Origin: JAFGED01 sp964551295
Lineage (GTDB): Bacteria > Chloroflexota > Anaerolineae > B4-G1
Assembly (NCBI GenBank): GCA_964551295.1
Contig: CAZKDJ010000229.1
Coordinates: forward strand, 1-6,272
Reading direction: 5' to 3'
Length of the DNA stretch: 6,272 nucleotides
Position 1 is the first letter of the stretch, and each line of letters starts with the position of its first letter. This document shows, one piece after another, positions 1-6,270 of the stretch. The translations under genes were made by a program, and so were the position numbers. The notes beneath the pieces are model-generated. The model made no database searches and was not told the DNA's origin. It saw only the letters and a program-made list of their open reading frames with translations.

Positions 1-54
1 GCAGCCAACCTCGTCAGCGCGGCTGCCGAACTCGCGAAAGAACCGTTCCAGTAG
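1..54 (+). CDS. possible 3' end of a plus-strand gene cut by the window edge
   Basis: Reading from base 1, plus frame 1 gives AANLVSAAAELAKEPFQ and then TAG at 52-54. The peptide is alanine-rich and helix-like, as many real C-termini are, and the stop lies 7 bases before the transglutaminase stop at 62-64, which would be a normal tight convergent junction. Only 17 codons are visible and no family can be named. The opposite strand is also open here (see the rejected list), so strand assignment is uncertain. The case rests on layout: a minus-strand gene would have to start deep inside the end of the transglutaminase gene. Confidence 0.3.
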   Translation, partial: AANLVSAAAELAKEPFQ

Positions 55-61
55 GGACTGG

Positions 62-2464
62 TCAGCTACGCCGCGCTCTCTTGGACGGCGACAGTCTCCA
101 CTGAAACAGCCTGGCAAGCCACAACCGCCACCGTAACCTCTTCCAGGCCTCCAAAATGTGCCAAGCATCGACTGCTCGCATCTTGTGAGAGGTATAGCTG
201 AACTCCACGTAGAGGTCGATCAGACGGCGTACTTCAAAGATCACTTGCGCCAAAATCTCGCCCCAGCTCTTTTCGCGTGCCAACTTTTTCGCCCACTCTG
301 CAAACGACTCGGCAAACTCGTATGGCGTATCTCCCTTGCGCATCGGCACAGTCAGCCGTCGTCCGTGATGCCGCATTCGCCCGTAAAGCCTTGTCACGGC
401 CGCCGACGGTGCCAGTCTGCGCAACTGCCAGTTATCGATGGCCAGCCAGCCTAAACCTAACAGGATGGGCAACGCCGGCAAGAGCAACCAGCCTAGCCAC
501 GCAAATCGGCCAACCTGTGTCCAGACCCCTTCTGTGGATTCCGGCATCTCTCCCAGGTCCGGCAGATCCAGCGGTTCGTCTTCCGCATCAGATCGGCGTA
601 TGGGCGGACGGCCGCCCGTAGGCTCGAACTCGATCCAGCCGTACTCGGGGAAGTAGACCTCGGCCCAGGCGTGAGCTTCGGCCTCGGTGATGACGTAGAC
701 AGCCCCACGCGCATCATAGGCGCCGGGGGCATACCCCATCACCAGGCGGGTGGGCAAACCTGCCGCGCGCGCCAACACCACCATCGACGTAGCATAGTAG
801 TCGCAGTACCCCTCCTTCAAGTCGAAGAGGAAATAGTCGACGACGTCGCCAGTGCCAGCCGGAGGCAGCGGCACGTCGAGATTGTAGGGATAGGTGCGCA
901 GGTAGGATTCAATGGCCACCGCCCGATCGTAAGACGTAGCTTCGGTCGCCGTCAGATCCCGCGCCAAGCCCAACACCCGATCAGGGACCGTGTCCGGTAA
1001 GGCCAGATAGCGCTCCCGTACCCAATCGGGGTAGTCACTGCCCGCAGAGCGCAGCTCTTCCTCGGCAGCGGTGGAGACCAGCGACAGCGCCTGATAGCGG
1101 GTCGACTCAAGCGTCGCGCCAAAGACATCCCTCTCAGAGCGCCAGGCGACGAAATAGTCTTGGTCAACCGAATCCAGCGTGCCGGTGGCGTGAAGCAAAC
1201 CTGCCACATCACCGACGATGCGCACACTCTGCTGCACCTCGCGCTGGGCCTCAAAGCGTGGCGGGGCGAGCGAGACATCCGCCTCATAATCCACCGTCTC
1301 TATATCTCGCGTCACCCAACCACGTCCGGTGTAGATGTCATACGTGATGCTGCGCCAGTAGTAGCGCGGCGCCTGCTGAACAAAGACCTCCTGGGGAGCG
1401 GGAGGAAGCTCCCCCGTACTGATGATCATCACCAGCTCCTCGGATAGCTCCGGGCCCGAACCCACCAGATGGCTACGAGGCAGCCCGCCAACGCGCAAAT
1501 CCTCAAAGCTGCTCTTTTCCATTGAATCGGGGGCGACAACTACCGGCGCCGCTCCTTCCGAGCCTGGTCCGCCCGCCTGCCGGGGCGCAAAGCGCCCAAT
1601 AAAATCGGCTATATTTTGAATCGTAAGTGCCGGCGAAATCACGGCAAAGATTACCAGCACAGAGGTTACCAAGATCACCACCAGCGTCGTATCGCTGCTC
1701 AAATCGGGAAAGTCGATCCCGATAGCCCGCCAGCGGCGCTGGCGGGTGGCGTACGCTACCAACCCCAACAACAGCAACACCGCCCCCAACAACACCGGAA
1801 TCACTGCCGTATCAGTCCGTTGATACGAAAGTGCGGCGATCAACAATACGCCACCTGGAGCAATCGCCAGCAGCGGGCGGGCACGCCGGTGCAACGTCCA
1901 ACCAGACCAAGTGGTAATCAACCACAGCGCCATGCCCCACACCAAGGTCGCCGCTACCGGATCGACGACCGGCTCTCCCACTACCAGGCTCTGCAACCAC
2001 ACAGCCACGCGAACCACCAGCGTGCCAACGCCACTCCATAGACTGTCCAGGGCCGACAGAATCGGCATCCAATCCACGGAAAAACTCTGCGGCAGTCGCT
2101 GGAGCATGGCCAACACCAACAACCCGGGAAGAACATCCCTGACCAGAGCGATCGAGGCTTGCAGCACCGCCACGAGCTCATCGCCCAATCGCCCGACACG
2201 TAGAAACAATCCCGCCAAACCCAACACAAAGATCAAAATTCCCGACTTCCGGCCCGATAATGAGGTAGCAGCCAGCCACCATCCGACGAGCAGGCCGGCG
2301 AGGGACACGACCACCATCAACGAGGTTTCGAGGCCGTCGATGGCCCCCACAATCCCCACGACCATGCTGATCACGATAACGATCAACAGCATCAACATCA
2401 GCAGGTTGTGCAGCCCCATCTGTCGAGAGGTCCATCGCAGCAGTCGTGCCATGCCGCCGATCAC
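62..2464 (-). CDS. membrane-anchored transglutaminase-like protein (TgpA/DUF3488 type) with C-terminal DUF4129-like region
   Basis: This is a predicted integral membrane protein of 800 residues whose transglutaminase/protease-like domain should lie outside the cytoplasm. The N-terminal ~280 residues hold a series of hydrophobic segments (clearest near 17-41, 48-67, 73-90, 171-190, 197-214, 221-240 and 259-280). A long soluble part follows, with YYWRSITYDIYTGRGW near 368-383, typical of this family just before the core. The core has EGYCDYYATSM (Cys554), AEAHAWAEVYF (His598) and GWIEFEPTGG (Glu614 where the classic triad has Asp; FEPT is common in bacterial relatives). A last membrane helix lies near 654-677. 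The basic cytoplasmic tail carries GDTPYEFA, as in DUF4129. I chose GTG at 2464 because it overlaps the DUF58 stop as GTGA and has GGAAGG about 8 bases upstream; TTG 2479 and ATG 2452 are alternatives. It is the last gene of the MoxR-DUF58 operon. Its substrate is unknown; it could be a cross-linking, hydrolytic or protease-like enzyme. Confidence 0.93.
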   Translation of the reverse strand: MIGGMARLLRWTSRQMGLHNLLMLMLLIVIVISMVVGIVGAIDGLETSLMVVVSLAGLLVGWWLAATSLSGRKSGILIFVLGLAGLFLRVGRLGDELVAVLQASIALVRDVLPGLLVLAMLQRLPQSFSVDWMPILSALDSLWSGVGTLVVRVAVWLQSLVVGEPVVDPVAATLVWGMALWLITTWSGWTLHRRARPLLAIAPGGVLLIAALSYQRTDTAVIPVLLGAVLLLLGLVAYATRQRRWRAIGIDFPDLSSDTTLVVILVTSVLVIFAVISPALTIQNIADFIGRFAPRQAGGPGSEGAAPVVVAPDSMEKSSFEDLRVGGLPRSHLVGSGPELSEELVMIISTGELPPAPQEVFVQQAPRYYWRSITYDIYTGRGWVTRDIETVDYEADVSLAPPRFEAQREVQQSVRIVGDVAGLLHATGTLDSVDQDYFVAWRSERDVFGATLESTRYQALSLVSTAAEEELRSAGSDYPDWVRERYLALPDTVPDRVLGLARDLTATEATSYDRAVAIESYLRTYPYNLDVPLPPAGTGDVVDYFLFDLKEGYCDYYATSMVVLARAAGLPTRLVMGYAPGAYDARGAVYVITEAEAHAWAEVYFPEYGWIEFEPTGGRPPIRRSDAEDEPLDLPDLGEMPESTEGVWTQVGRFAWLGWLLLPALPILLGLGWLAIDNWQLRRLAPSAAVTRLYGRMRHHGRRLTVPMRKGDTPYEFAESFAEWAKKLAREKSWGEILAQVIFEVRRLIDLYVEFSYTSHKMRAVDAWHILEAWKRLRWRLWLARLFQWRLSPSKRARRS

Positions 2465-3777
2465 GATAACACCTTCCAAGCTGCATCACGGGGCCGGCGA
2501 ACTGCCACCGCCCGGCCGGTGCCCAGAACGCGCCACTCCCAATACCCCTCTTGGCCGGGGCGCGCCTCGGGCCGATCGAGTAGGTCACGAGTGACCACGT
2601 GAAATTGGACCCCCAGATCTGTCAGCAGGGCCGCTATGCCACGCACATTGCCAGTGCCATCGAAAGAGGCCGGATCAAGCAACAACACGGTGGGGTTTAT
2701 ACCCCGCCTCAACAGAGATATGAGCGGTTCGATCCAACTCGCATCGACAGCAGGGGTGATAATGATCAAGCTGGCACTCTGACCAAACACAGGCCCCTCT
2801 CGCGCCAACAGGTCTGCCAGGGAACAAGAGCCCGGAGACACCAGGGCCAGCGCACGCAAGATCTCCCACCGCTGATGATCCCCCTTCTTGGGAGCAAGCC
2901 ACAACAACTCTTTTTGGCCCTGCGTCACCAGCCCGACCGACCGCTTTGCCTGCAGCCCCTGATCAGCCAACGAAGCCGCCAGGATCACGCTATGCTCCAC
3001 GGTCGAGCTTCGCCCCTCCCCCACGTGCGCATACCGGTCCATGTCCAGGAGAATCCACCAATCATCGGCAGGGACACCGTCGAAATGCCGCACAAAGAGC
3101 GCATCGCGGCGCGCGGACGTACGCCAGTGCACCCAACGCAAACTGTCGCCGGGAACGTACTCTCGCACGCTGGAAGCGCTGACCGTATGATCGGGGGCAT
3201 TGGTGCGAGGGCGACCATCACCAGAACGGCCGCCGGGGAATATCTGGATATCTGGCAGGGGGACGACAGGCGGCATCACCAGAAAAGACGCCGTTTCAGG
3301 GTAGTGCTGATTGGCTGTAAAGACGCCGAAAGGATCACCAGTCAACAGCGTAGTTGGACCGATGGTAAAGAGCCCGCGACGCGTACACACAGCCTCCTCG
3401 CGCCATCGAATGACCGACTGCCCCTCTACGCCAAGTCCACGCCCGGCCTGGCGACCGGGCACCGTGGAAAGGTCGACGACCTCGACCCACAAAGCAGGTG
3501 GAAAGCCGCCGTTATGCAGATCAAAGCTTTCCTCCAATCGATCACCCACCTGCGCCCAGCCGAAGCGCATCTCGCGCGTGAGTTTCAGCTTGCGTGCCAA
3601 TATCCAGGTCCACAGGTAGCAAATCAGCAGCACGCCCCCGAGCCCCACCAGCAGCATGGTCAACCCAGCGTAGTACACCAAGATCCGCAGAACCAATACA
3701 AAGCCGACGAACACGGGCAGAAGCCACATGTTGAGCCGCAGCCGGACCTTGGGGGACGTTTTTTTTCTATTCCTCAT
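2461..3777 (-). CDS. DUF58 domain-containing protein, MoxR partner
   Basis: This 438-residue protein is the usual partner of MoxR ATPases. Two adjacent hydrophobic segments near residues 17-36 and 38-60 should anchor it to the membrane. A beta-rich stretch follows (about 65-170, including RRGLFTIGPTTLLTGDPFG, the conserved strand before the core). The DUF58 signature lies near 204-231: VREYVPGDSLRWVHWRTSAR, then LFVRHFD. After it comes a von Willebrand A-like fold starting at WWILLDMD (about 240-247) and STVEHSVILAASLADQG (258-274). The first metal-site motif is DMDRY, not DxSxS, so a complete MIDAS is doubtful. The ATG at 3777 lies 29 bases after the MoxR stop and lacks a strong Shine-Dalgarno, so it probably relies on operon read-through. 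The 3' end overlaps the transglutaminase start by 4 bases. A run of eight A residues sits in codons 4-7. Family function is inferred from genomic partnership, not from a known reaction. Confidence 0.94.
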   Translation of the reverse strand: MRNRKKTSPKVRLRLNMWLLPVFVGFVLVLRILVYYAGLTMLLVGLGGVLLICYLWTWILARKLKLTREMRFGWAQVGDRLEESFDLHNGGFPPALWVEVVDLSTVPGRQAGRGLGVEGQSVIRWREEAVCTRRGLFTIGPTTLLTGDPFGVFTANQHYPETASFLVMPPVVPLPDIQIFPGGRSGDGRPRTNAPDHTVSASSVREYVPGDSLRWVHWRTSARRDALFVRHFDGVPADDWWILLDMDRYAHVGEGRSSTVEHSVILAASLADQGLQAKRSVGLVTQGQKELLWLAPKKGDHQRWEILRALALVSPGSCSLADLLAREGPVFGQSASLIIITPAVDASWIEPLISLLRRGINPTVLLLDPASFDGTGNVRGIAALLTDLGVQFHVVTRDLLDRPEARPGQEGYWEWRVLGTGRAVAVRRPRDAAWKVLS

Positions 3778-3806
3778 CAGCCAACGCTGTACTGTATCAA
3801 GCGCGG

Positions 3807-4772
3807 TCAGTCCCGGGCACTCAGATCGCCCTCAGGCACCGGCAATTCCTCCAGAATACCCTGCACGATATTCTCCGCGCCCAAGCCCTTCAACCGCGCT
3901 CTCGGTCCCACGATCACCCGATGCCCTAAAGCAGCTACGGCCAATGCCTTGACATCATCGGGAAGTACATAGTCACGATCCTGCATGACCGCCCGCACCT
4001 GCCCCGTCCGGTACAGCGTCAGACTGCCACGCGGGCTGGCGCCCAGGTACACGTCTGCATGCTGGCGCGTCTGGTCAACCAGCTCCACGATGTAGCGCTT
4101 CACAGCCGGGGACACGTACACACTCCTGATCAACTCCTGCGCCTCGAGCACCTCCTCCACCGAAACCACTGGCTCTATATCCTCCACCGGGTGGTGGAAT
4201 TGCTGCTGCTCAAGGACGGACACCTCGTCCTCCAGGCTAGGGTATCCCAGCCGAATGCGCAGCAGAAAACGGTCGAGCTCAGCTTCGGGGAGCTGAAAAG
4301 TGCCCTCGTACTCGATCGGATTCTGAGTAGCCAATACCATGAACGGCTTGGGCAAGAGATGCGTCGTGCCATCCACCGTGACCTGGCGCTCCTCCATCAC
4401 CTCCAGCAAGGCCGCCTGGGTCTTGGGCGTGGCCCGATTGATCTCGTCCGTCAGAACGATCTGCGTCATCACCGGACCCGGACGGAACTCGAACTCCCGC
4501 GTAGCCTGGTTAAAGACGGATACGCCGGTGACGTCGCTGGGCAGCATGTCGGGCGTGAACTGGATGCGGCCAAAGGAGCACCCCAGCGAGCGGGCCAGGC
4601 TGCGCGCCAGCATCGTCTTGCCCACTCCAGGCACATCTTCGATCAGCACGTGTCCCCGACTGAGCAACCCAACGACAGCCAGCTCGACGGCATCGCGCTT
4701 GCCAACGATGACCGTTTCGATATTGCCGACCACGCTTTCAGCAAAAGATTGGACTTGAGATATGTCAGTCAT
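3807..4772 (-). CDS. MoxR-family AAA+ ATPase
   Basis: This is a cytoplasmic AAA+ ATPase of 321 residues, the normal length for MoxR proteins, which are thought to remodel or activate partner proteins, often the DUF58/VWA proteins encoded beside them. All key motifs are intact: Walker A DVPGVGKTM (46-54, Lys52), the conserved QFTPDMLPSDVTG (71-83), Walker B IVLTDEINRA (105-114, Asp109-Glu110), sensor 1 ATQNP (148-152), the LDRF segment with a likely arginine finger (166-169), and sensor 2 GASPRG (244-249). The C-terminal lid, about 200-310, is typical. ATG 4772 is preceded by AAGGAG with a 12-base spacing, slightly long but the best site available. It is the first gene of the operon with DUF58 and transglutaminase genes and lies downstream of a good promoter candidate. 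Identification is firm at family level; the specific target protein is not known. Confidence 0.97.
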   Translation of the reverse strand: MTDISQVQSFAESVVGNIETVIVGKRDAVELAVVGLLSRGHVLIEDVPGVGKTMLARSLARSLGCSFGRIQFTPDMLPSDVTGVSVFNQATREFEFRPGPVMTQIVLTDEINRATPKTQAALLEVMEERQVTVDGTTHLLPKPFMVLATQNPIEYEGTFQLPEAELDRFLLRIRLGYPSLEDEVSVLEQQQFHHPVEDIEPVVSVEEVLEAQELIRSVYVSPAVKRYIVELVDQTRQHADVYLGASPRGSLTLYRTGQVRAVMQDRDYVLPDDVKALAVAALGHRVIVGPRARLKGLGAENIVQGILEELPVPEGDLSARD

Positions 4773-4784
4773 AATGAATCACAA

Positions 4785-4790
4785 CTCCTT
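4785..4790 (-). promoter_or_regulatory. ribosome binding site of the MoxR gene
   Basis: The minus strand reads AAGGAG here, 12 bases before the ATG at 4772. The match to the anti-Shine-Dalgarno is strong. It fixes the start of the MoxR gene and shows that translation of the operon begins here. Confidence 0.75.
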
Positions 4791-4820
4791 TTAGGCTAGA
4801 CATTGGCACAGGATAGGCAT

Positions 4821-4849
4821 ATCATACCACAGTCTCCAACCAACGTCCA
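4821..4849 (-). promoter_or_regulatory. putative sigma70-type promoter of the MoxR-DUF58-transglutaminase operon
   Basis: On the minus strand, TGGACG (4849-4844, 4 of 6 matches to TTGACA) is followed after exactly 17 bases by TATGAT (4826-4821, 5 of 6 matches to TATAAT). TGG directly before the hexamer gives an extended -10 (TGnTATGAT). Transcription would begin near 4814, leaving a short leader of about 40 bases before the ATG with the AAGGAG site inside it. No operator or riboswitch-like structure was recognised in that leader. Confidence 0.55.
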
Positions 4850-5135
4850 TATCACTTGGGTCAGATTCATACACAAACTGTACTATATACACTCCATCGA
4901 AAAACCCAATCGTCACTCAGTATAGCAAAAAGATGCAGTAATGTCATCACACCCTGGTGGGATTCGATAGTAGTATCTCCTTGCACGCCAGGAGCGATCA
5001 CCTTCTCGCAGTACCAAACAGCTGCTACAATAAAACGCTGACTTGGCCCTAATCCTTCCCAGCGATCCAGGCAATTAAAAGGCCGTCTCGACTACAACTG
5101 TAATATTGGACACATCTTACCTCAATCACAGAGAC
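4850..5135. other. lower-GC spacer without a convincing gene
   Basis: This stretch separates the operon promoter from the propeller remnant. It is visibly richer in A and T than the flanking genes. Both strands contain open stretches of about 60-75 codons (plus strand 4856-5041; minus strand roughly 5093-4868), but neither shows a family motif, a good ribosome binding site or convincing protein-like composition. I see no tRNA, no terminal inverted repeats and no insertion-sequence ends. The only regulatory candidate is the plus-strand promoter at 5003-5031. Part of the stretch may be decayed sequence from the missing 5' end of the propeller gene, but I could not align any of it to a propeller repeat. 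Confidence 0.5.
5003..5031 (+). promoter_or_regulatory. possible promoter facing the propeller remnant
   Basis: TACAAT at 5026-5031 matches 5 of 6 positions of the -10 consensus and is preceded by TGC, giving an extended -10. The matching -35 at 17 bases spacing is poor (TTCTCG, 5003-5008). Transcription would begin near 5038 and run into the propeller remnant. The call rests almost entirely on the -10 element. Confidence 0.3.
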
Positions 5136-5550
5136 ATGTCAAACAGAAAAAAGGATACAGTTTCCTCTAGCTCGGATCGACCGGGAGGCTATGGCGGAAT
5201 GGACCTGTGGGTCTCGGAAAAGATCGGGGATGCATGGAGCGAGCCAGTCAACCTGGGACCGCAAATCAACACCAGCGGGGACGAAAACCGGCCCTTTCAC
5301 CGCCGATGGGCAGGAGCTGTGGTTCGATTCAACTAGCCTTCAGGGATATCCTGGCCCAGTAGTCTTTCGCTCCGCGCGCCAACCAGACGACTCCTGGGGA
5401 TCGCGGGAAGAGGTGGTTTCCTCCTTCGCCGGAGAGCCAGCGCTGACGGGCGACGGGCGCACGCTCTACTTTGTCCGCCACTACTTTAGCGTCGCCCTGA
5501 GCCAGATGATCGAGACCAATATCTATGTTAGTACGCGAACCGAGCCATAG
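5136..5550 (+). pseudogene. 5'-truncated, frameshifted remnant of a PD40/WD40-like beta-propeller protein
   Basis: The reading frame from ATG 5136 gives SDRPGGYGGMDLWVS, then WSEPVNLGPQINTSGDENRP, a textbook PD40 (WD40-like, TolB-type) propeller repeat. Near base 5295 the frame is lost. The continuation FTADGQELWFDST is found in the frame one base later and runs on through a second repeat (SFAGEPALTGDGRTLYFV) to TAG at 5548-5550. A one-base gain or two-base loss in CCCTTT explains the break. Upstream of the SDRPGG motif no further repeat is visible, although such proteins normally have several and often a signal peptide, so the 5' part is missing. It is convergent with the response regulator gene, 11 bases apart. 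Intact relatives are usually secreted or periplasmic and of unknown function. A sequencing error could explain the frameshift but not the missing N-terminus. Confidence 0.8.
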
Positions 5551-5561
5551 AGGCCATCAGG

Positions 5562-5939
5562 TCAAAGCGAGCCGGTAGACTGCTGCTCGCACAGACATCC
5601 AATCTCTTCAACCACCTGATCAGGCAAAAAAGGCTTAAGGATGAATCGATCAGCGCCAGCCCGCATACACTCCAGGTAACAGTCCATCGCGGAAGTCATA
5701 ACCAGCAGCGTGCTGGCGATTCGCCCATTCAGCATGCGCACCTGCTGAACCAGATCAATGGTCTCCTTGCCGTGGACGTTCACGTCCATCAACACGGCAT
5801 CGGGAAGAACCTCTTGAAGAAGCGGCAAGACGTCCTCGTAGGCATCGGTAGCGACGACGCGGTATCCCGCCAACTCAAACAGGAAGCGCATCAACCGTCC
5901 CATCTCCCGATTATCCTCTACTAACATGATCGTGTGCAT
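5562..5939 (-). CDS. single-domain response regulator (REC receiver, CheY/Spo0F-like)
   Basis: This is a cytoplasmic phosphoreceiver of 125 residues with no output domain. From ATG 5939 it begins MHTIMLVEDN; the acidic pair is Glu8-Asp9, the phosphoacceptor is Asp52 in VLMDVNVHG, the switch Thr is Thr82 in VMTSAMD, and the conserved Lys is Lys102 in ILKPF. All key residues are present, so it should accept phosphate from a histidine kinase, but no kinase is encoded in the window. The protein ends shortly after the last receiver helix, so output must be through protein contacts. The ATG fits the domain boundary, but its Shine-Dalgarno is poor (GGGGGT only 3 bases away). TTG 6035, in frame, has GGAGGAG 8 bases upstream and would add 32 residues. 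A still longer start at 6059 would lie at the predicted transcription start and is unlikely. Confidence 0.9.
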   Translation of the reverse strand: MHTIMLVEDNREMGRLMRFLFELAGYRVVATDAYEDVLPLLQEVLPDAVLMDVNVHGKETIDLVQQVRMLNGRIASTLLVMTSAMDCYLECMRAGADRFILKPFLPDQVVEEIGCLCEQQSTGSL

Positions 5940-6043
5940 CTTACCCCCATTCTTCCGCCCAGATGACGTGCTATTACACAACCAGACCAGGGAGATTTTT
6001 GAAGTAAGCGAAGCAAGTTCCCTGACTGCTTTCAATCGCCAAA

Positions 6044-6050
6044 CTCCTCC
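6044..6050 (-). promoter_or_regulatory. strong Shine-Dalgarno upstream of the response regulator, pointing to TTG 6035
   Basis: The minus strand reads GGAGGAG at 6050-6044. Eight bases later comes TTG at 6035-6033, in frame with the receiver domain and with no stop between. It is the best ribosome binding site in this part of the window, far better than the one before ATG 5939. It bears on whether the protein has an N-terminal extension. Confidence 0.5.
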
Positions 6051-6064
6051 TGCAGTCAATCACT

Positions 6065-6073
6065 ACTATAGCA
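6065..6073 (-). promoter_or_regulatory. possible extended -10 promoter of the response regulator gene
   Basis: TGCTATAGT on the minus strand is an extended -10 element with 5 of 6 matches in the hexamer (TATAGT, 6070-6065). No convincing -35 lies at 16-18 bases. Transcription would begin near 6058, just upstream of the GGAGGAG site, giving a very short leader if translation starts at TTG 6035, or about 120 bases if it starts at ATG 5939. Confidence 0.4.
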
Positions 6074-6104
6074 GGGAAACATTACAAACCACATTACGAC
6101 TAGC

Positions 6105-6140
6105 AAGAAAAGAACCATTGCCACTTGACAGCAGTGGTTC
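6105..6140 (-). terminator. intrinsic terminator reading leftwards, upstream of the response regulator
   Basis: The arms at 6112-6121 (GAACCATTGC) and 6131-6140 (GCAGTGGTTC) pair over 10 bases with a single G-U wobble around a 9-base loop. On the minus strand the stem is followed at once by TTTTCTT (6111-6105), the expected U-tract. On the plus strand the following bases are not T-rich, so the direction is clear. It should stop transcripts from a minus-strand gene beyond the right edge and insulate the response regulator promoter about 35 bases further on. The stem is only moderately GC-rich. Confidence 0.65.
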
Positions 6141-6228
6141 CATCTTACCACCCAGGTTGATAACCCCACTATCCCAGATCCGCCACAGTCTGCACGATCC
6201 ACTTCTCGAAGAGTATCCCGAGATATTG

Positions 6229-6270
6229 TCAAATGTTGTGGATCAAAGCCTCCTCGGCGGCGAGTATCGA
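6229..6270 (-). CDS. possible 3' end of a minus-strand gene cut by the right edge
   Basis: One minus-strand frame reads SILAAEEALIHNI and stops with TGA at 6231-6229. Thirteen codons are too few to name a family. The support is positional: an intrinsic terminator on the same strand lies about 90 bases downstream and implies that some minus-strand gene ends here or nearby. Another minus frame stays open further, to 6056, but it would run through the terminator and promoter. Confidence 0.25.
   Translation of the reverse strand, partial: SILAAEEALIHNI

Noticed and set aside
1..117. Minus-strand open frame running off the left edge, from a TTG at 117, as a fourth operon gene
   Set aside because: The part nearest the edge (SLLERFFREFGSRADEVGC) looks protein-like, but the start would lie at least 55 bases inside the transglutaminase gene, with no good ribosome binding site and shadow-like composition over the overlap. 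It is not excluded, because both strands are open here.
1741..1800. Repetitive CAACA-like pattern on the plus strand
   Set aside because: It is the reverse complement of leucine/valine codons in a membrane helix of the transglutaminase protein, not a repeat array.
1911..2594. Plus-strand open frame of 227 codons antisense to the transglutaminase N-terminus
   Set aside because: The translation is dominated by Thr/Pro/Ser/Asn, the expected complement of leucine- and valine-rich membrane segments on the other strand.
2599..3972. Plus-strand open frame of 457 codons antisense to the DUF58 and MoxR genes
   Set aside because: It lies opposite genes with unmistakable motifs, has a low-complexity, Arg/Gln/His-rich translation and no recognisable family. 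Long antisense frames are expected opposite codon-biased GC-rich genes.
4856..5041. Plus-strand 61-codon open frame from a TTG, and an overlapping minus-strand frame
   Set aside because: Neither has a good ribosome binding site or recognisable motif, and both occupy the same lower-GC spacer. They look like chance openings.
5567..5590. Inverted repeat GCGAGC/GCTCGC with a 12-base loop as a terminator between the convergent genes
   Set aside because: It lies inside the last codons of the response regulator, has only a 6-bp stem, and no T-tract follows on either strand.
6125..6130. Perfect TTGACA as a plus-strand -35 box
   Set aside because: No -10 hexamer lies at 15-19 bases, and the motif falls in the loop of the terminator hairpin.
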